A DNA stretch of 64,000 nt from Mycobacterium xenopi (lineage in GTDB: Bacteria; Actinomycetota; Actinomycetes; Mycobacteriales; Mycobacteriaceae), in the NCBI RefSeq assembly GCF_009936235.1, contig NZ_AP022314.1, positions 3,472,001 through 3,536,000 on the forward strand, in the 5' to 3' direction. Below the pieces are notes generated by a model that saw nothing but the letters and a program-made list of their open reading frames with translations, had not been told where the DNA came from and ran no database searches. The translations under genes were made by a program, and so were the position numbers. Positions 27,823 through 36,953 of the stretch are shown piece after piece; positions within the stretch are counted from its first letter, which is position 1; each line of letters opens with the position of its first letter.

Positions 27823-27911
27823 AACCTGTTGCGAGAAACTGGCCCACCCCTCACCGATCAGGTGTTGCAGCCACCGCTTGAGTCTGAGGCCAGAGTTTCG
27901 CAACAGTTTCA
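27823..27911. terminator. Imperfect stem-loop between convergent lpqA and mnmA
   Basis: CTGTTGCGA (27826-27834) pairs with TCGCAACAG (27898-27906), and the stem extends imperfectly inwards through GAAACTGGCC / GGCCAGAGTTTC. It lies just past the lpqA stop and just before the mnmA stop, where a bidirectional terminator is expected. No U-tract. Confidence 0.45.
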
Positions 27912-27925
27912 CGCTCGGCGAGAGC

Positions 27926-28999
27926 TTACGAGGTGGCGGCGATCGTGGCGCTGCCAATCACCTCGTCACCGTCGGGATCCGGTCGATACAGCACCAGCGT
28001 CTGCCCGCGAGCCACACCCCGCAGCGGGGCAAGAAGCCGAACCACAAGCGTGCCGTCGTCCAATTCTGCTGTAGCAGGGACAGTTTCGCCGTGGGCACGA
28101 ACCTGCACCACGCACTCGACAGGCTCTGACGGCGGCGTGCCGGCGGTGAACACCGGTTCCCGCCCGGTCAGCGTCCACACGTCGAGGTCGGCGACATCGC
28201 CCACCCGCACGGTGGCGGTGTCGGCGTCGATCGCGGTCACGTAACGGGCTCGACCGTTTGGGCCGGGACCGGCGATGCCCAGCCCTTTGCGCTGCCCGAT
28301 CGTGAAGCTGTGCACACCGTCGTGCTCGGCCAGCACGGTGCCCTGCGAATCGACGACGGTTCCACGGCGCACGCCGATGCGCTCGCCGAGAAACGCGCGG
28401 GTGTTCCCGGACGGGATGAAGCAGATGTCGTGGCTGTCCGGCTTTTCCGCGACCGCCAAGCCCCGGCGGGCAGCCTCGGCGCGGATCTGCGGTTTGGGCG
28501 TGTCACCGATCGGGAACGCGGCGTGGCGCAACTGATCTGCGGTGAGCACCGCCAATACATACGACTGGTCCTTGTCCCGGTCGACGGCGCGGCGCAGCTT
28601 TCCGTCGCACAGCCGGGCGTAGTGGCCGGTGGCCACGGCGTCAAAACCCAAAGCCAGCGCCCGCGCTGACAGCGCAGAAAATTTGATCCGCTGGTTGCAC
28701 CGCACACAAGGGTTGGGAGTTTCCCCGCGGGCGTAGGAGGACACGAAATCGTCGATCACGTCCTGCTTGAACCTCTCCGCGAAATCCCATACGTAGAAAG
28801 GGATTCCGAGTACGTCTGCGACCCGGCGGGCATCGCCGGCGTCTTCCTTGGAGCAGCAGCCGCGTGAGCCGGTGCGCAACGTGCCGGGCGCTTGCGAAAG
28901 AGCCAAGTGCACGCCGACCACGTCGTGACCGGCGTCGACCATCCGGGCAGCGGCCACCGATGAGTCGACACCACCGCTCATCGCGGCGAGAACTCTCAT
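27926..28999 (-). CDS. mnmA: tRNA-specific 2-thiouridylase
   Basis: 357 aa from ATG 28999 (MRVLAAMSGGVDSSVAAARMV). It thiolates U34 of tRNA-Lys/Glu/Gln using sulfur relayed from a cysteine desulfurase. PP-loop SGGVDSS (~8-14), catalytic cysteines in NPCVRCN (~105) and SHDICFI (~200), and the C-terminal beta-barrel. Its start overlaps the end of the cysteine desulfurase gene (ATGA, 28996-28999), matching the functional pairing. Confidence 0.96.
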   Translation of the reverse strand: MRVLAAMSGGVDSSVAAARMVDAGHDVVGVHLALSQAPGTLRTGSRGCCSKEDAGDARRVADVLGIPFYVWDFAERFKQDVIDDFVSSYARGETPNPCVRCNQRIKFSALSARALALGFDAVATGHYARLCDGKLRRAVDRDKDQSYVLAVLTADQLRHAAFPIGDTPKPQIRAEAARRGLAVAEKPDSHDICFIPSGNTRAFLGERIGVRRGTVVDSQGTVLAEHDGVHSFTIGQRKGLGIAGPGPNGRARYVTAIDADTATVRVGDVADLDVWTLTGREPVFTAGTPPSEPVECVVQVRAHGETVPATAELDDGTLVVRLLAPLRGVARGQTLVLYRPDPDGDEVIGSATIAATS

Positions 29000-30174
29000 T
29001 GCGACGCCCCCGCCGCTGCCAGGGAGGCCTGCCGCGCGCGGGACACCGCACTCGGCAAAACCCGCAGCGCCGCGTCGACGTCGGCGTCGACGCTGGTGTG
29101 TCCCAAAGACAGTCGCAGCGAACCCCGCGCACTGGCCGCATCGGCGCCCATCGCGAGCAACACATGCGACGGCTGGGCAACGCCAGCGGTACATGCAGAT
29201 CCGGTCGAGCACTCTATTCCGTTAGCGTCCAACAACATCAGCAGTGCGTCGCCCTCGCAGCCGTCAAACGTGAAGTGAGCGTTCCCGGGCAGCCTGGTTT
29301 CTCTCGGCCCGTTGAGCCGGGCGCCTTCGACCCCGGCGAGGACGCCGTCGATGAGCCGGTCTCTCAGCAGGCGAAGCCGTGCGCTGTTGGCCTCCAGCTC
29401 GTCGACCGCGATCTGCGCCGCCGTCGCCATCGCGACAGCACCAGCGACATCCGGTGTGCCGGAACGGATGTCACGTTCTTGGCCGCCGCCGTGCGACAGT
29501 GGTACGCAGCTGACGTCGCGGCGCAACACCAAAGCCCCTACCCCGGGCGGACCGCCAAACTTGTGCGCGGCCACACTCATCGCGGACAGGCCGCTGGCGG
29601 CGAAGTCGACCGGCAGCTGGCCCACGGCCTGAATGGCATCACTATGCATAGGCACGTCGAATTCGGCTGCGATGGCAGCGAGTTCGGCGATGGGCATGAT
29701 CGTGCCGACCTCGTTATTGGCCCACATCACCGACACCAGGGCCACGTCGTCGTAGCCGTCGAGAGCGTCGCGCAAGGCCGCCGGCGACACCGATCCATCT
29801 GGGGCGACCGGCAGCCAAGTCACCTCGGCGCCTTCGTGTTCGGCGAGCCAGGTCACCGAGTCCAGCACGGCGTGATGCTCGACCGCGGTGGTGACGATGC
29901 GCCGATGGCGGGGCTGTGCGTCGCGGCGAGCCCAGTAAATGCCCTTGACGGCCAGGTTGTCGCTTTCGGTGCCGCCCGCGGTGAAGATCACCTCCGACGG
30001 TCGAGCGCCCAGCTTCTCGGCGATCAGCTCGCGTGATTCCTCCATCCGCCGGCGTGCCGCGCGGCCGGTGCTGTGCAGCGACGAGGCATTGCCGACGGTG
30101 GCCAGCACAGCCGTCATCGCCTCGATGGCTGCGGGATACATCGGAGTGGTGGCGGCGTGATCGAGGTACACCAT
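28996..30174 (-). CDS. iscS: Cysteine desulfurase (IscS-like)
   Basis: 392 aa, class V PLP enzyme that takes sulfur from cysteine for tRNA thiolation and Fe-S assembly. VYLDHAATTPMYPAAIEAM at the start, PLP lysine in MSVAAHKFGGPPG (~195), and active-site cysteine in STGSACTAGVAQPSHVLLAMG (~320). Length matches the M. tuberculosis protein (393). First gene of the iscS-mnmA unit. Confidence 0.95.
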   Translation of the reverse strand: MVYLDHAATTPMYPAAIEAMTAVLATVGNASSLHSTGRAARRRMEESRELIAEKLGARPSEVIFTAGGTESDNLAVKGIYWARRDAQPRHRRIVTTAVEHHAVLDSVTWLAEHEGAEVTWLPVAPDGSVSPAALRDALDGYDDVALVSVMWANNEVGTIMPIAELAAIAAEFDVPMHSDAIQAVGQLPVDFAASGLSAMSVAAHKFGGPPGVGALVLRRDVSCVPLSHGGGQERDIRSGTPDVAGAVAMATAAQIAVDELEANSARLRLLRDRLIDGVLAGVEGARLNGPRETRLPGNAHFTFDGCEGDALLMLLDANGIECSTGSACTAGVAQPSHVLLAMGADAASARGSLRLSLGHTSVDADVDAALRVLPSAVSRARQASLAAAGASQ

Positions 30175-30210
30175 GACTCGCCCAGGATACCGGCCGGTGT
30201 GAGGGGGCCG

Positions 30211-30271
30211 GGCAGACGCAAAAGCCCCTCAATCCGCCGCACGAAATGGGGGGCTTTAGCGTCTGCTTGCC
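30211..30271. repeat. Inverted repeat between etfA and iscS
   Basis: GCAGACGCAAAAGCCCC (30212-30228) pairs with GGGGCTTTAGCGTCTGC (ending 30266) with one mismatch; GGC/GCC extends the stem after two unpaired bases. It lies after the etfA stop and before iscS on the minus strand. It shares the GCAGACGCA core with the hairpin at 19903-19960, so it may be a terminator drawn from a dispersed palindrome family. Confidence 0.65.
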
Positions 30272-30278
30272 GGGGCCG

Positions 30279-31235
30279 CTACCCCTTGCGGGCCTTGATC
30301 GCCTCGGTCAGCTGTGGGGCCACCTTGAACAGGTCACCGACCACCCCGAAGTCGGCGATCTCGAAGATCGGCGCTTCCTCGTCCTTGTTGACCGCGACGA
30401 TCGTCTTGGAGGTCTGCATCCCGGCGCGGTGCTGGATGGCCCCGGAGATCCCCAAGGCGATGTAGAGCTGCGGCGAGACCGTCTTTCCGGTCTGGCCCAC
30501 CTGGAACTGGCCAGGGTAGTAACCCGAATCGACCGCGGCGCGCGACGCACCCACCGCGGCCCCAAGCGAGTCGGCCAACTCCTCGACCACGCGGAAGTTC
30601 TCCGCGCTGCCCACCCCTCGTCCGCCGGACACCACGATGGCAGCCTCGGTCAGCTCCGGGCGGTCGCCAGCGACGGCGGGCTGGCGAGCGGTGACCTTCG
30701 CGGCGTTCTCCGCGGGCGCGGGCACCTCCACGGTGACCTGTTCGCCGGCGCCTTCGGCTGGCTCGGCTTCGATCGCACCGGCTCGCACGGCGATCACTGG
30801 CGTGTCGCCGTTGGCTTGTGCCTCGACGGTGAATGCGCCGCCGAAGATCGAATACAGTGCCTTGCCGCCGGGTTGGACGTCGACCACGTCGACCAGCAGT
30901 CCCGAGCCGATCCGTGCGGCCAGCCGACCGGCGATTTCCTTGCCGTCGGCGCTGGCAGCCAGCAACACCGCTGCCGGTGACGATGATTCAGCAAGGTTGG
31001 CCAGTACGTCGACCTGTGGGGTGATCAGGTACTGGTCGACGATGTCGGACTCGGCGACATAGATCTTCTCTGCGCCGGCGGCCTTCAGCCCATCGATCAG
31101 CGAGGCGGCCGTGCCCGGGGTACCGACGACGACGGCGGCGGGTTCGCCCAGCCGACGGGCCGCGGTGAGCAGTTCCGCGGTGACCTTCTTCAGCGCACCT
31201 TCAGCGTGCTCGACGAGCACCAGTACTTCAGCCAT
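30279..31235 (-). CDS. etfA: Electron transfer flavoprotein alpha subunit
   Basis: 318 aa, as in M. tuberculosis FixB. It binds FAD and passes electrons from acyl-CoA dehydrogenases to ETF:quinone oxidoreductase. The C-terminal FAD domain is clear: VVSGGRGVGSAENF, GASRAAVDSGYYPGQFQVGQTGKTVSPQLYIALGISGAIQH. Follows etfB by 33 bases in one operon. Confidence 0.96.
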   Translation of the reverse strand: MAEVLVLVEHAEGALKKVTAELLTAARRLGEPAAVVVGTPGTAASLIDGLKAAGAEKIYVAESDIVDQYLITPQVDVLANLAESSSPAAVLLAASADGKEIAGRLAARIGSGLLVDVVDVQPGGKALYSIFGGAFTVEAQANGDTPVIAVRAGAIEAEPAEGAGEQVTVEVPAPAENAAKVTARQPAVAGDRPELTEAAIVVSGGRGVGSAENFRVVEELADSLGAAVGASRAAVDSGYYPGQFQVGQTGKTVSPQLYIALGISGAIQHRAGMQTSKTIVAVNKDEEAPIFEIADFGVVGDLFKVAPQLTEAIKARKG

Positions 31236-31268
31236 GGGTTTCGTGTGTCTTTCAGTGTCGAAGGGGTC

Positions 31269-32069
31269 TTAGATCAGTTTTTGAGCGACCAGGTACTCGG
31301 CAATCTTGGTGCCACCGTCGCCCTCGTCGACGACCTTCTCGCCAGCGGTCTTGGGTGGCTTGGGATTTGACGCCAAAACCGTCGAGCCGGCGTTGGCCAG
31401 GCCTACCTCGTCGGGTTCCACGCCGATCTCGGCCAGCGTCAGCTTGATCACTTCCTTCTTTTTCGCCGCCATGATGCCCTTGAAGGACGGGAAGCGCGGC
31501 TCATTGATCTTCTCGTTCACGCTGATCACTGCGGGCAACGGGGCCTCGAGGGTGAACACGCCCTCGTCGGTCTCGCGCTCGCCGATGATCTTGCCTCCCT
31601 CGACCGACACCTTCCGCAAGTGGGTCAACTGCGGCAGCCCGAGATATTCGGCGATGATGGCCGGCACCGCACCGGCGGTCCCGTCGGTGGACTCGTTACC
31701 GGCGATCACCAGCTCGGTGCCCTCGATGGTGCCCAGCGCGCGGGCCAACGCCCACGCCGTCTGGATGACATCCGAACCGTGCATCCCCTCGTCGAGCAGG
31801 TGCACCGCCTTGTCGGCACCCATCGACAGCGCCTTGCGAATCGCTTCGGTGGCCCGCTCTGGGCCCGCGGTCAGCACCGTCACCGAGCCTTCGATGCCGT
31901 CGGCAGCTTCTTTCTCCCGGATCAGCAACGCCTCCTCGACCGCGCGCTCGTTGATTTCGTCCAGCACGGCGTCGGCCGACTCGCGGTCCAGGGTGAAATC
32001 GTCGTCGCGGAGCTTGCGCTCCGACCAAGTGTCTGGGACCTGCTTGATCAGGACCACGATGTTCGTCAT
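31269..32069 (-). CDS. etfB: Electron transfer flavoprotein beta subunit
   Basis: 266 aa from ATG 32069 (MTNIVVLIKQVPDTWSERKL), the M. tuberculosis FixA length. It binds AMP and forms the heterodimer with EtfA. Typical motifs: INERAVEEALLIRE, VTVLTAGPERATEAIRKALSMGADKAVHL, AGNESTDGTAGAVPAIIAEYLGLPQLTH. A longer open frame to 32147 lacks family similarity. The 242 bases upstream (32070-32311) separate it from the divergent Rv3030 gene and should hold both promoters; I see no clear operator there. Confidence 0.96.
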   Translation of the reverse strand: MTNIVVLIKQVPDTWSERKLRDDDFTLDRESADAVLDEINERAVEEALLIREKEAADGIEGSVTVLTAGPERATEAIRKALSMGADKAVHLLDEGMHGSDVIQTAWALARALGTIEGTELVIAGNESTDGTAGAVPAIIAEYLGLPQLTHLRKVSVEGGKIIGERETDEGVFTLEAPLPAVISVNEKINEPRFPSFKGIMAAKKKEVIKLTLAEIGVEPDEVGLANAGSTVLASNPKPPKTAGEKVVDEGDGGTKIAEYLVAQKLI

Positions 32070-32311
32070 GACTGTGGTTCGTCCTCCTTGACGGAGTCCT
32101 GCAGCCGTCGGCGGCAAGACCTTGGTTACGTTGGTGCGCGGCCACACCCGCGTGTTACTAGTCGGTAGCTTTTGTGCGGTTTCGCTCTCACACCATAGCG
32201 GGTCGTGCTAAGCCGAAGGTTCGGCTCCTCCCCTCGAACGGGCGCGGGGCCCAGCGTCTTATCGAGGTGGACGGTTCGCCGACGGGGCGCTTCAGGATAG
32301 CCTGCCTTGCA

Positions 32312-33100
32312 ATGAACGCCATCGAGAATCCGCGCTGTGTCGACGCCGCGCCCGCCGCGTTGGCGCTGACCGGTGAACGCACCGTGCCGGACCTGGCGCA
32401 GGAGAACTACTGGTTCCGCCGCCACGAGGTCGTCTACCAGCAGCTTGCCCAGCGCTGTGCGGGCCGCGAGGTGCTCGAGGCCGGCTGCGGGGAGGGCTAC
32501 GGCGCCGACCTGATCGCCCGGGTGGCGCGCCGGGTCATCGCCGTCGACTACGACCACACCGCAGTGGCCCATGTTGGTGCCCGCTACCCGCGGGTGCAGG
32601 CGCTGCACGCCAACCTGACCGAGCTGCCGCTGGCCGACGACTCGGTGGACGCGGTGGTCAGCTTCCAGGTCGTCGAACACTTGTGGGACCAGCCACGGTT
32701 CGTCCGCGAGTGCGCGCGCGTGCTGCGTCCGGCGGGGATGCTGATGGTGTCTACCCCCAACCGCCTCACGTTCTCACCGGGCCGTGACACCCCGCTCAAC
32801 CCGTTTCACACCCGCGAACTCGATGCCGCCCAGCTGACCCGGCTCCTGGTCGACAACGGGTTCTTGGCGGTAAACATGAGCGGCGTGTTCCACGGGCCGC
32901 GGCTGCGGGAAATGGACGCCCGGCACGGCGGCTCGATCATCGAGGCCCAGATTGCCCGGGCAGTGGCCGACGCGCCGTGGCCGGCTGACCTGTTTGACGA
33001 TGTCGCGGCGGTCACCACGGCCGACTTCGAGATCGTCGAGGCCACCGACCGCGACATCGACGACAGCCTCGACCTGGTCGCGATAGCGGTGCGGGCGTGA
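32312..33100 (+). CDS. SAM-dependent methyltransferase (Rv3030 family)
   Basis: 262 aa from ATG 32312; the GTG at 32174 would add a non-conserved N-terminus. Class I methyltransferase: motif I VLEAGCGEGYGADLIA, VIAVDYDHTAV, VVSFQVVEHLWDQPRFV, then STPNRLTFSPGRDTPLNPFHTREL. It heads the cluster Rv3030-Rv3032 associated with 6-O-methylglucose lipopolysaccharide (MGLP) synthesis, so sugar O-methylation is the likely reaction. No strong ribosome site identifies the start. Confidence 0.88.
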   Translation: MNAIENPRCVDAAPAALALTGERTVPDLAQENYWFRRHEVVYQQLAQRCAGREVLEAGCGEGYGADLIARVARRVIAVDYDHTAVAHVGARYPRVQALHANLTELPLADDSVDAVVSFQVVEHLWDQPRFVRECARVLRPAGMLMVSTPNRLTFSPGRDTPLNPFHTRELDAAQLTRLLVDNGFLAVNMSGVFHGPRLREMDARHGGSIIEAQIARAVADAPWPADLFDDVAAVTTADFEIVEATDRDIDDSLDLVAIAVRA

Positions 33101-33152
33101 GCCGCCTCAGCAACGATGATGCCGGCGTAGCCGGGATTGAGGAGTTGCGCCG

Positions 33153-34733
33153 ATGAACCACAGCGCCACCGCTAGTCGGGTGCCGGGTTTGTTCACCCTG
33201 GTGCTGCACACGCATCTGCCGTGGCTGGCCCACCACGGCCGCTGGCCGGTCGGCGAGGAATGGCTCTACCAGTCATGGGCAGCGGCCTACCTGCCGGTGC
33301 TGCGGGTACTGCGCGCGCTGGCCGAGGAGGACCGCCACCGACTGGTCACACTCGGGATGACACCGGTGGTTGCCGCGCAGCTCGACGACCCGTACTGCCT
33401 CGACGGCATGCACTACTGGCTGGCGAACTGGCGGCTGCGCGCGGCCGAGGCCGCCAGCCTGCGACCCGGCGCCCAGTCAGAACCAGTGACTGCATGCTCG
33501 CCGAACGCCTTGCGCGTCTTCGGGATTCGCGACTGCGCCGAAGCCGACCGGGCCCTCGACGACTTCGCCACCCTGTGGCGCCATGGCGCCAGCCCGCTGC
33601 TGCGCGCCTTGATCGACGCCGGCGTCGTCGAACTGCTCGGCGGCCCGCTCGCACACCCCTTCCAGCCGCTGCTGCATCCGAGGCTGCGCGAATTCGCGCT
33701 GCGGGAAGGGCTGGCCGACGCTCAGCAGCGGTTGGCGCACACCCCCGCCGGGATCTGGGCGCCCGAATGCGCCTACGCCCCAGGCATGGAACACGACTAC
33801 GCCGCCGCCGGGGTAAGCCACTTCATCGTCGACGGCCCCTCGCTGCACGGCGACACCGCCCTGGGCCGCCCGGTCGGCGACACCGACGTGGTCGCGTTCG
33901 GCCGCGACCTGCAGGTCAGCTACCGGGTGTGGTCGCCGAAGTCCGGTTACCCCGGCCACGCCGCCTATCGCGACTTCCACACCTACGACCACCTCACCGG
34001 GCTCAAGCCCGCCCGGGTGACCGGCCGCAACGTCCCGGCGGACGCCAAGGCGCCCTACGATCCCGAGCGCGCCGATCGCACAGTGGACACCCACGTCGCC
34101 GACTTCGTCGACGTGGTCCGTCGCCGGCTGTTCGGCGAAACCGAACGGATCGGCCGCCCGGCGCATGTCATCGCGGCTTTCGACACCGAACTGTTCGGTC
34201 ACTGGTGGTATGAGGGACCGACGTGGCTGCAGCGCGTGCTGCGCGCATTGCCCGCAGCGGGGGTGCGGGTTGGTACGCTCTCCGACGCGATCGCCGACGG
34301 GTTCGTCGGCTCGGCAGTCGAATTACCGCCCAGCTCTTGGGGTTCGGGCAAGGACTGGCAAGTCTGGGCCGGTGAGAAGGTGGCCGATCTGGTGCAGCTC
34401 AACGCCGAAGTGGTCGACACCGCGCTGACAACGGTAGACAAGGCGTTGGCCCAAACTGCGTCGTTGGACGGCCCGACGCCGCGCGATCAGATCGCCGACC
34501 AGATCCTGCGGGAGACGCTGCTCACGGTGTCCAGCGACTGGCCGTTCATGGTAAGCAAGGACTCCGCCGCCGACTATGCGCGTTACCGGGCCCACCTGCA
34601 TGCGCACGCGACCCGCGAGATCGCCGGCGCGTTGGCGTCGGGGCGGCGCGAGACCGCCCAGCGGCTCGCCGACGGCTGGAACCGTGCCGACGGGCTGTTC
34701 GGTGCGCTGGATGCACGAAGGCTGCCGCGATGA
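33153..34733 (+). CDS. GH57-family alpha-glucan branching enzyme-like protein (Rv3031)
   Basis: 526 aa, equal to M. tuberculosis Rv3031. Starts at ATG 33153 behind GAGGAG. GH57 motifs: LVLHTHLPWLAHHG at the N-terminus, E205 as nucleophile candidate in WAPECAYAPG, D344 as acid/base candidate in AAFDTELFGHWWYEGP, then the C-terminal helical domain (SSWGSGKDWQVWAGEK). Proposed to introduce branches into the glucan precursor of MGLP. Lies 52 bases after the methyltransferase gene and 94 before the glycosyltransferase, all co-directional. Confidence 0.94.
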   Translation: MNHSATASRVPGLFTLVLHTHLPWLAHHGRWPVGEEWLYQSWAAAYLPVLRVLRALAEEDRHRLVTLGMTPVVAAQLDDPYCLDGMHYWLANWRLRAAEAASLRPGAQSEPVTACSPNALRVFGIRDCAEADRALDDFATLWRHGASPLLRALIDAGVVELLGGPLAHPFQPLLHPRLREFALREGLADAQQRLAHTPAGIWAPECAYAPGMEHDYAAAGVSHFIVDGPSLHGDTALGRPVGDTDVVAFGRDLQVSYRVWSPKSGYPGHAAYRDFHTYDHLTGLKPARVTGRNVPADAKAPYDPERADRTVDTHVADFVDVVRRRLFGETERIGRPAHVIAAFDTELFGHWWYEGPTWLQRVLRALPAAGVRVGTLSDAIADGFVGSAVELPPSSWGSGKDWQVWAGEKVADLVQLNAEVVDTALTTVDKALAQTASLDGPTPRDQIADQILRETLLTVSSDWPFMVSKDSAADYARYRAHLHAHATREIAGALASGRRETAQRLADGWNRADGLFGALDARRLPR

Positions 34734-34827
34734 CGGCCATTCCGCGTCACGAGCGGGCGCGTCCGGACAGCGACACGCGGTTGGTCGCGACATTTCGGGC
34801 CCCCTTGCGCAGAGGGCGGGCACCCGA

Positions 34828-36072
34828 GTGAGAGTCCTTGTGGTGTCGTGGGAATACCCGCCGGTGGTGGTCGGCGGGCTTGGCCGGCACGTCCACCACT
34901 TGTCGACCGCGCTGGCCGCGGCCGGCCATGACGTCGTCGTACTGTCTCGCCGTCCCACCGGTACCGACCCGAGCACGCATCCGTCGTCCGACGAAATCAA
35001 CGAGGGCGTGCGTGTTGTCGCGGCTGCGCAGGATCCGCACGAGTTCACCTTCGGTGCCGACATGATGGCCTGGACACTGGCGATGGGACACGCCATGATC
35101 CGTGCCGGGCTGGCGTTGAAAAAGCCCGGCACCAACCGCTCCTGGCGCCCCGATGTAGTGCACGCACACGACTGGCTGGTGGCCCACCCGGCCATTGCCT
35201 TGTCCGAATTCTATGACTTGCCAATGGTTTCCACTATTCACGCGACGGAGGCAGGTCGACACTCCGGATGGGTGTCGGGTGCGCTCAGCCGCCAGGTGCA
35301 CGCAATCGAATCCTGGCTGGTACGCGAATCCGATTCGCTGATCACCTGTTCGGCGTCGATGCGCGAGGAGATCACCGAGCTGTTCGGACCAGGGCTGGCC
35401 GAAATCACGGTCATCCGCAACGGGATCGACGCCGACCGCTGGCCGTTCGCAACACGCCGTCCACGCACCGGACCGCCGGAGCTGCTGTATGTGGGCAGGC
35501 TGGAGTACGAGAAAGGCGTACACGACCTCATCACAGCGTTGCCGCGAATCCGGCGCAGCCACCCTGGCACCACGTTGACCATCGCCGGCGATGGCACCCA
35601 GCAGGATTGGCTCGTTGAACAGACCCGTAAACATCGTGTGCGCAAGGCGGTCAACTTCGTCGGGCACCTGGACCACCACGAGCTATTGGCAGCGCTGCAC
35701 CGCGCCGACGTTGCCGTGCTGCCCAGCCACTACGAACCGTTCGGACTCGCGGCGCTGGAAGCAGCAGCAGCCGGCACCCCGCTGGTCACGTCAAACATCG
35801 GCGGCCTGGGTGAGGCGGTGATCGACGGACAGACCGGGCTGTCCTGCCCGCCGCGCGACGTGGCGCGATTGGCAGCCGCGGTGCGGGCCGTGCTCGACGA
35901 TCCCGACGCGGCGCAGCAGCGTGCCCTGGCCGCCCGCCAACGACTCACTTCGGATTTCGATTGGCGCACCGTCGCCCAGGAAACCACGCAGGTCTACCTC
36001 GCAGCCAAACGCCGTGAACGCCAACCACTTCCACGGTTGCCGATCGTCGAACACGCGCTGCCGGACCGCTAA
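34828..36072 (+). CDS. GT4 alpha-1,4-glucosyltransferase (Rv3032)
   Basis: 414 aa starting at GTG 34828 (RVLVVSWEYPPVVVGGLGRHVHHLS), the same length as the M. tuberculosis protein. GT-B fold with the glycogen-synthase-like N-terminal glycine loop GGLGRHV, VVHAHDWLVAHPA, and the C-terminal donor site SHYEPFGLAALEAAAAGTPLVTSNIGGLGEAV with the E-x7-E motif. In M. tuberculosis it elongates the glucan of MGLP and contributes to glycogen. Its stop overlaps the convergent acetyltransferase stop by four bases (36069-36072). Confidence 0.95.
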   Translation: MRVLVVSWEYPPVVVGGLGRHVHHLSTALAAAGHDVVVLSRRPTGTDPSTHPSSDEINEGVRVVAAAQDPHEFTFGADMMAWTLAMGHAMIRAGLALKKPGTNRSWRPDVVHAHDWLVAHPAIALSEFYDLPMVSTIHATEAGRHSGWVSGALSRQVHAIESWLVRESDSLITCSASMREEITELFGPGLAEITVIRNGIDADRWPFATRRPRTGPPELLYVGRLEYEKGVHDLITALPRIRRSHPGTTLTIAGDGTQQDWLVEQTRKHRVRKAVNFVGHLDHHELLAALHRADVAVLPSHYEPFGLAALEAAAAGTPLVTSNIGGLGEAVIDGQTGLSCPPRDVARLAAAVRAVLDDPDAAQQRALAARQRLTSDFDWRTVAQETTQVYLAAKRRERQPLPRLPIVEHALPDR

Positions 36073-36806
36073 CGCGCCGCCTTCTTGCGTTCGATGTCGG
36101 CCAGCGCAGCTGCCAGCTCGGCGCGCTGAGCGGCCGACGCTTCCCAGGCCAATCGCCGGTTTTTGACGACTTTGGCAGGCGCGCCGACCGCGATCGAGTA
36201 GTCCGGGATGTTGCCCTTGACCACGGCATGCGATCCCAGCACGCAACCTCGCCCGATGGTGGTCCCCCGCAGCACGGTCACCTTGGTCGCGATCCAGGTG
36301 TCCGGCCCGATCCGCACCGGTGTCTTGACGATGCCCTGGTCTTTGATCGGCGTGTTGATGTCGTCCATCCGGTGGTCGAAATCACATATGTAGCACCAGT
36401 CGGACATCAGAACCGAGTCGCCGAGTTCGATGTCGAGGTAGGTGTTGATGACGTTGTCGCGGCCGAGCACCACCTTGTCGCCGAACCGCAGCGAGCCCTC
36501 GTGCGCGCGGATGGTGTTCTTGTCGCCGATGTGCACCCAGCGCCCGATCTCCAGCTGCGCCAGTTCGGGCGTGCAGTGAATCTCCACGTCTTTGCCGAGG
36601 AAGACCATGCCGCGGGTGATGATGTGCGGGTTGGCCAGCTTGAACTTCAACAACCGCCAATACCGCACCAGATACCACGGGGTGAAGGCCCGGTTGGCCA
36701 GCACCCACTTCAGCGATGCCAGCGTCAGGAACTTGGCCTGGCGTGGGTCGCGCAGCCTCGATCCGCGCCAGCGCCGATGCAGCGGTGCGCCCCACATGCT
36801 CGTCAT
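36069..36806 (-). CDS. Hexapeptide-repeat acyltransferase (Rv3034c)
   Basis: 245 aa from ATG 36806; the M. tuberculosis annotation is longer, so an upstream start is possible. Residues ~65-215 form a left-handed beta-helix (IGRWVHIGDKNTIRAHEGSLRFGDKVVLGRDNVIN... IGPDTWIATKVTVLRGTTIGRGCVLGSHAVVKGNIP... AVGAPAKVV). It is a candidate for acetyl or short acyl transfer onto MGLP sugars. Convergent with the glucosyltransferase. Confidence 0.9.
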   Translation of the reverse strand: MTSMWGAPLHRRWRGSRLRDPRQAKFLTLASLKWVLANRAFTPWYLVRYWRLLKFKLANPHIITRGMVFLGKDVEIHCTPELAQLEIGRWVHIGDKNTIRAHEGSLRFGDKVVLGRDNVINTYLDIELGDSVLMSDWCYICDFDHRMDDINTPIKDQGIVKTPVRIGPDTWIATKVTVLRGTTIGRGCVLGSHAVVKGNIPDYSIAVGAPAKVVKNRRLAWEASAAQRAELAAALADIERKKAAR

Positions 36807-36888
36807 GGCCGGAAAGCCTAGTCGGGCGTCTGCGGTGAGGCGCACGCTAGTCTCGGCACCGTGTTCGGGCGACTCCCCTGCCCCCGTA

Positions 36889-36952
36889 CGCCGAGTGTGC
36901 GGGTTATGGAGGCAAATAGCGGCATTTTTCGCCATAACCCGCACACTCGGCG
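36889..36952. promoter_or_regulatory. Perfect 21-bp inverted repeat at the 5' edge of the Rv3035-like gene
   Basis: Arms 36889-36909 and 36932-36952 are perfect reverse complements around a 22-base loop; the arm core is GAGTGTGCGGGTTATGG. The right arm ends two bases before ATG 36954. In RNA this hairpin would occlude the ribosome site, so it could control translation; as DNA it could be a large operator or a dispersed palindrome. Confidence 0.7.
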
Positions 36953-36953
36953 C

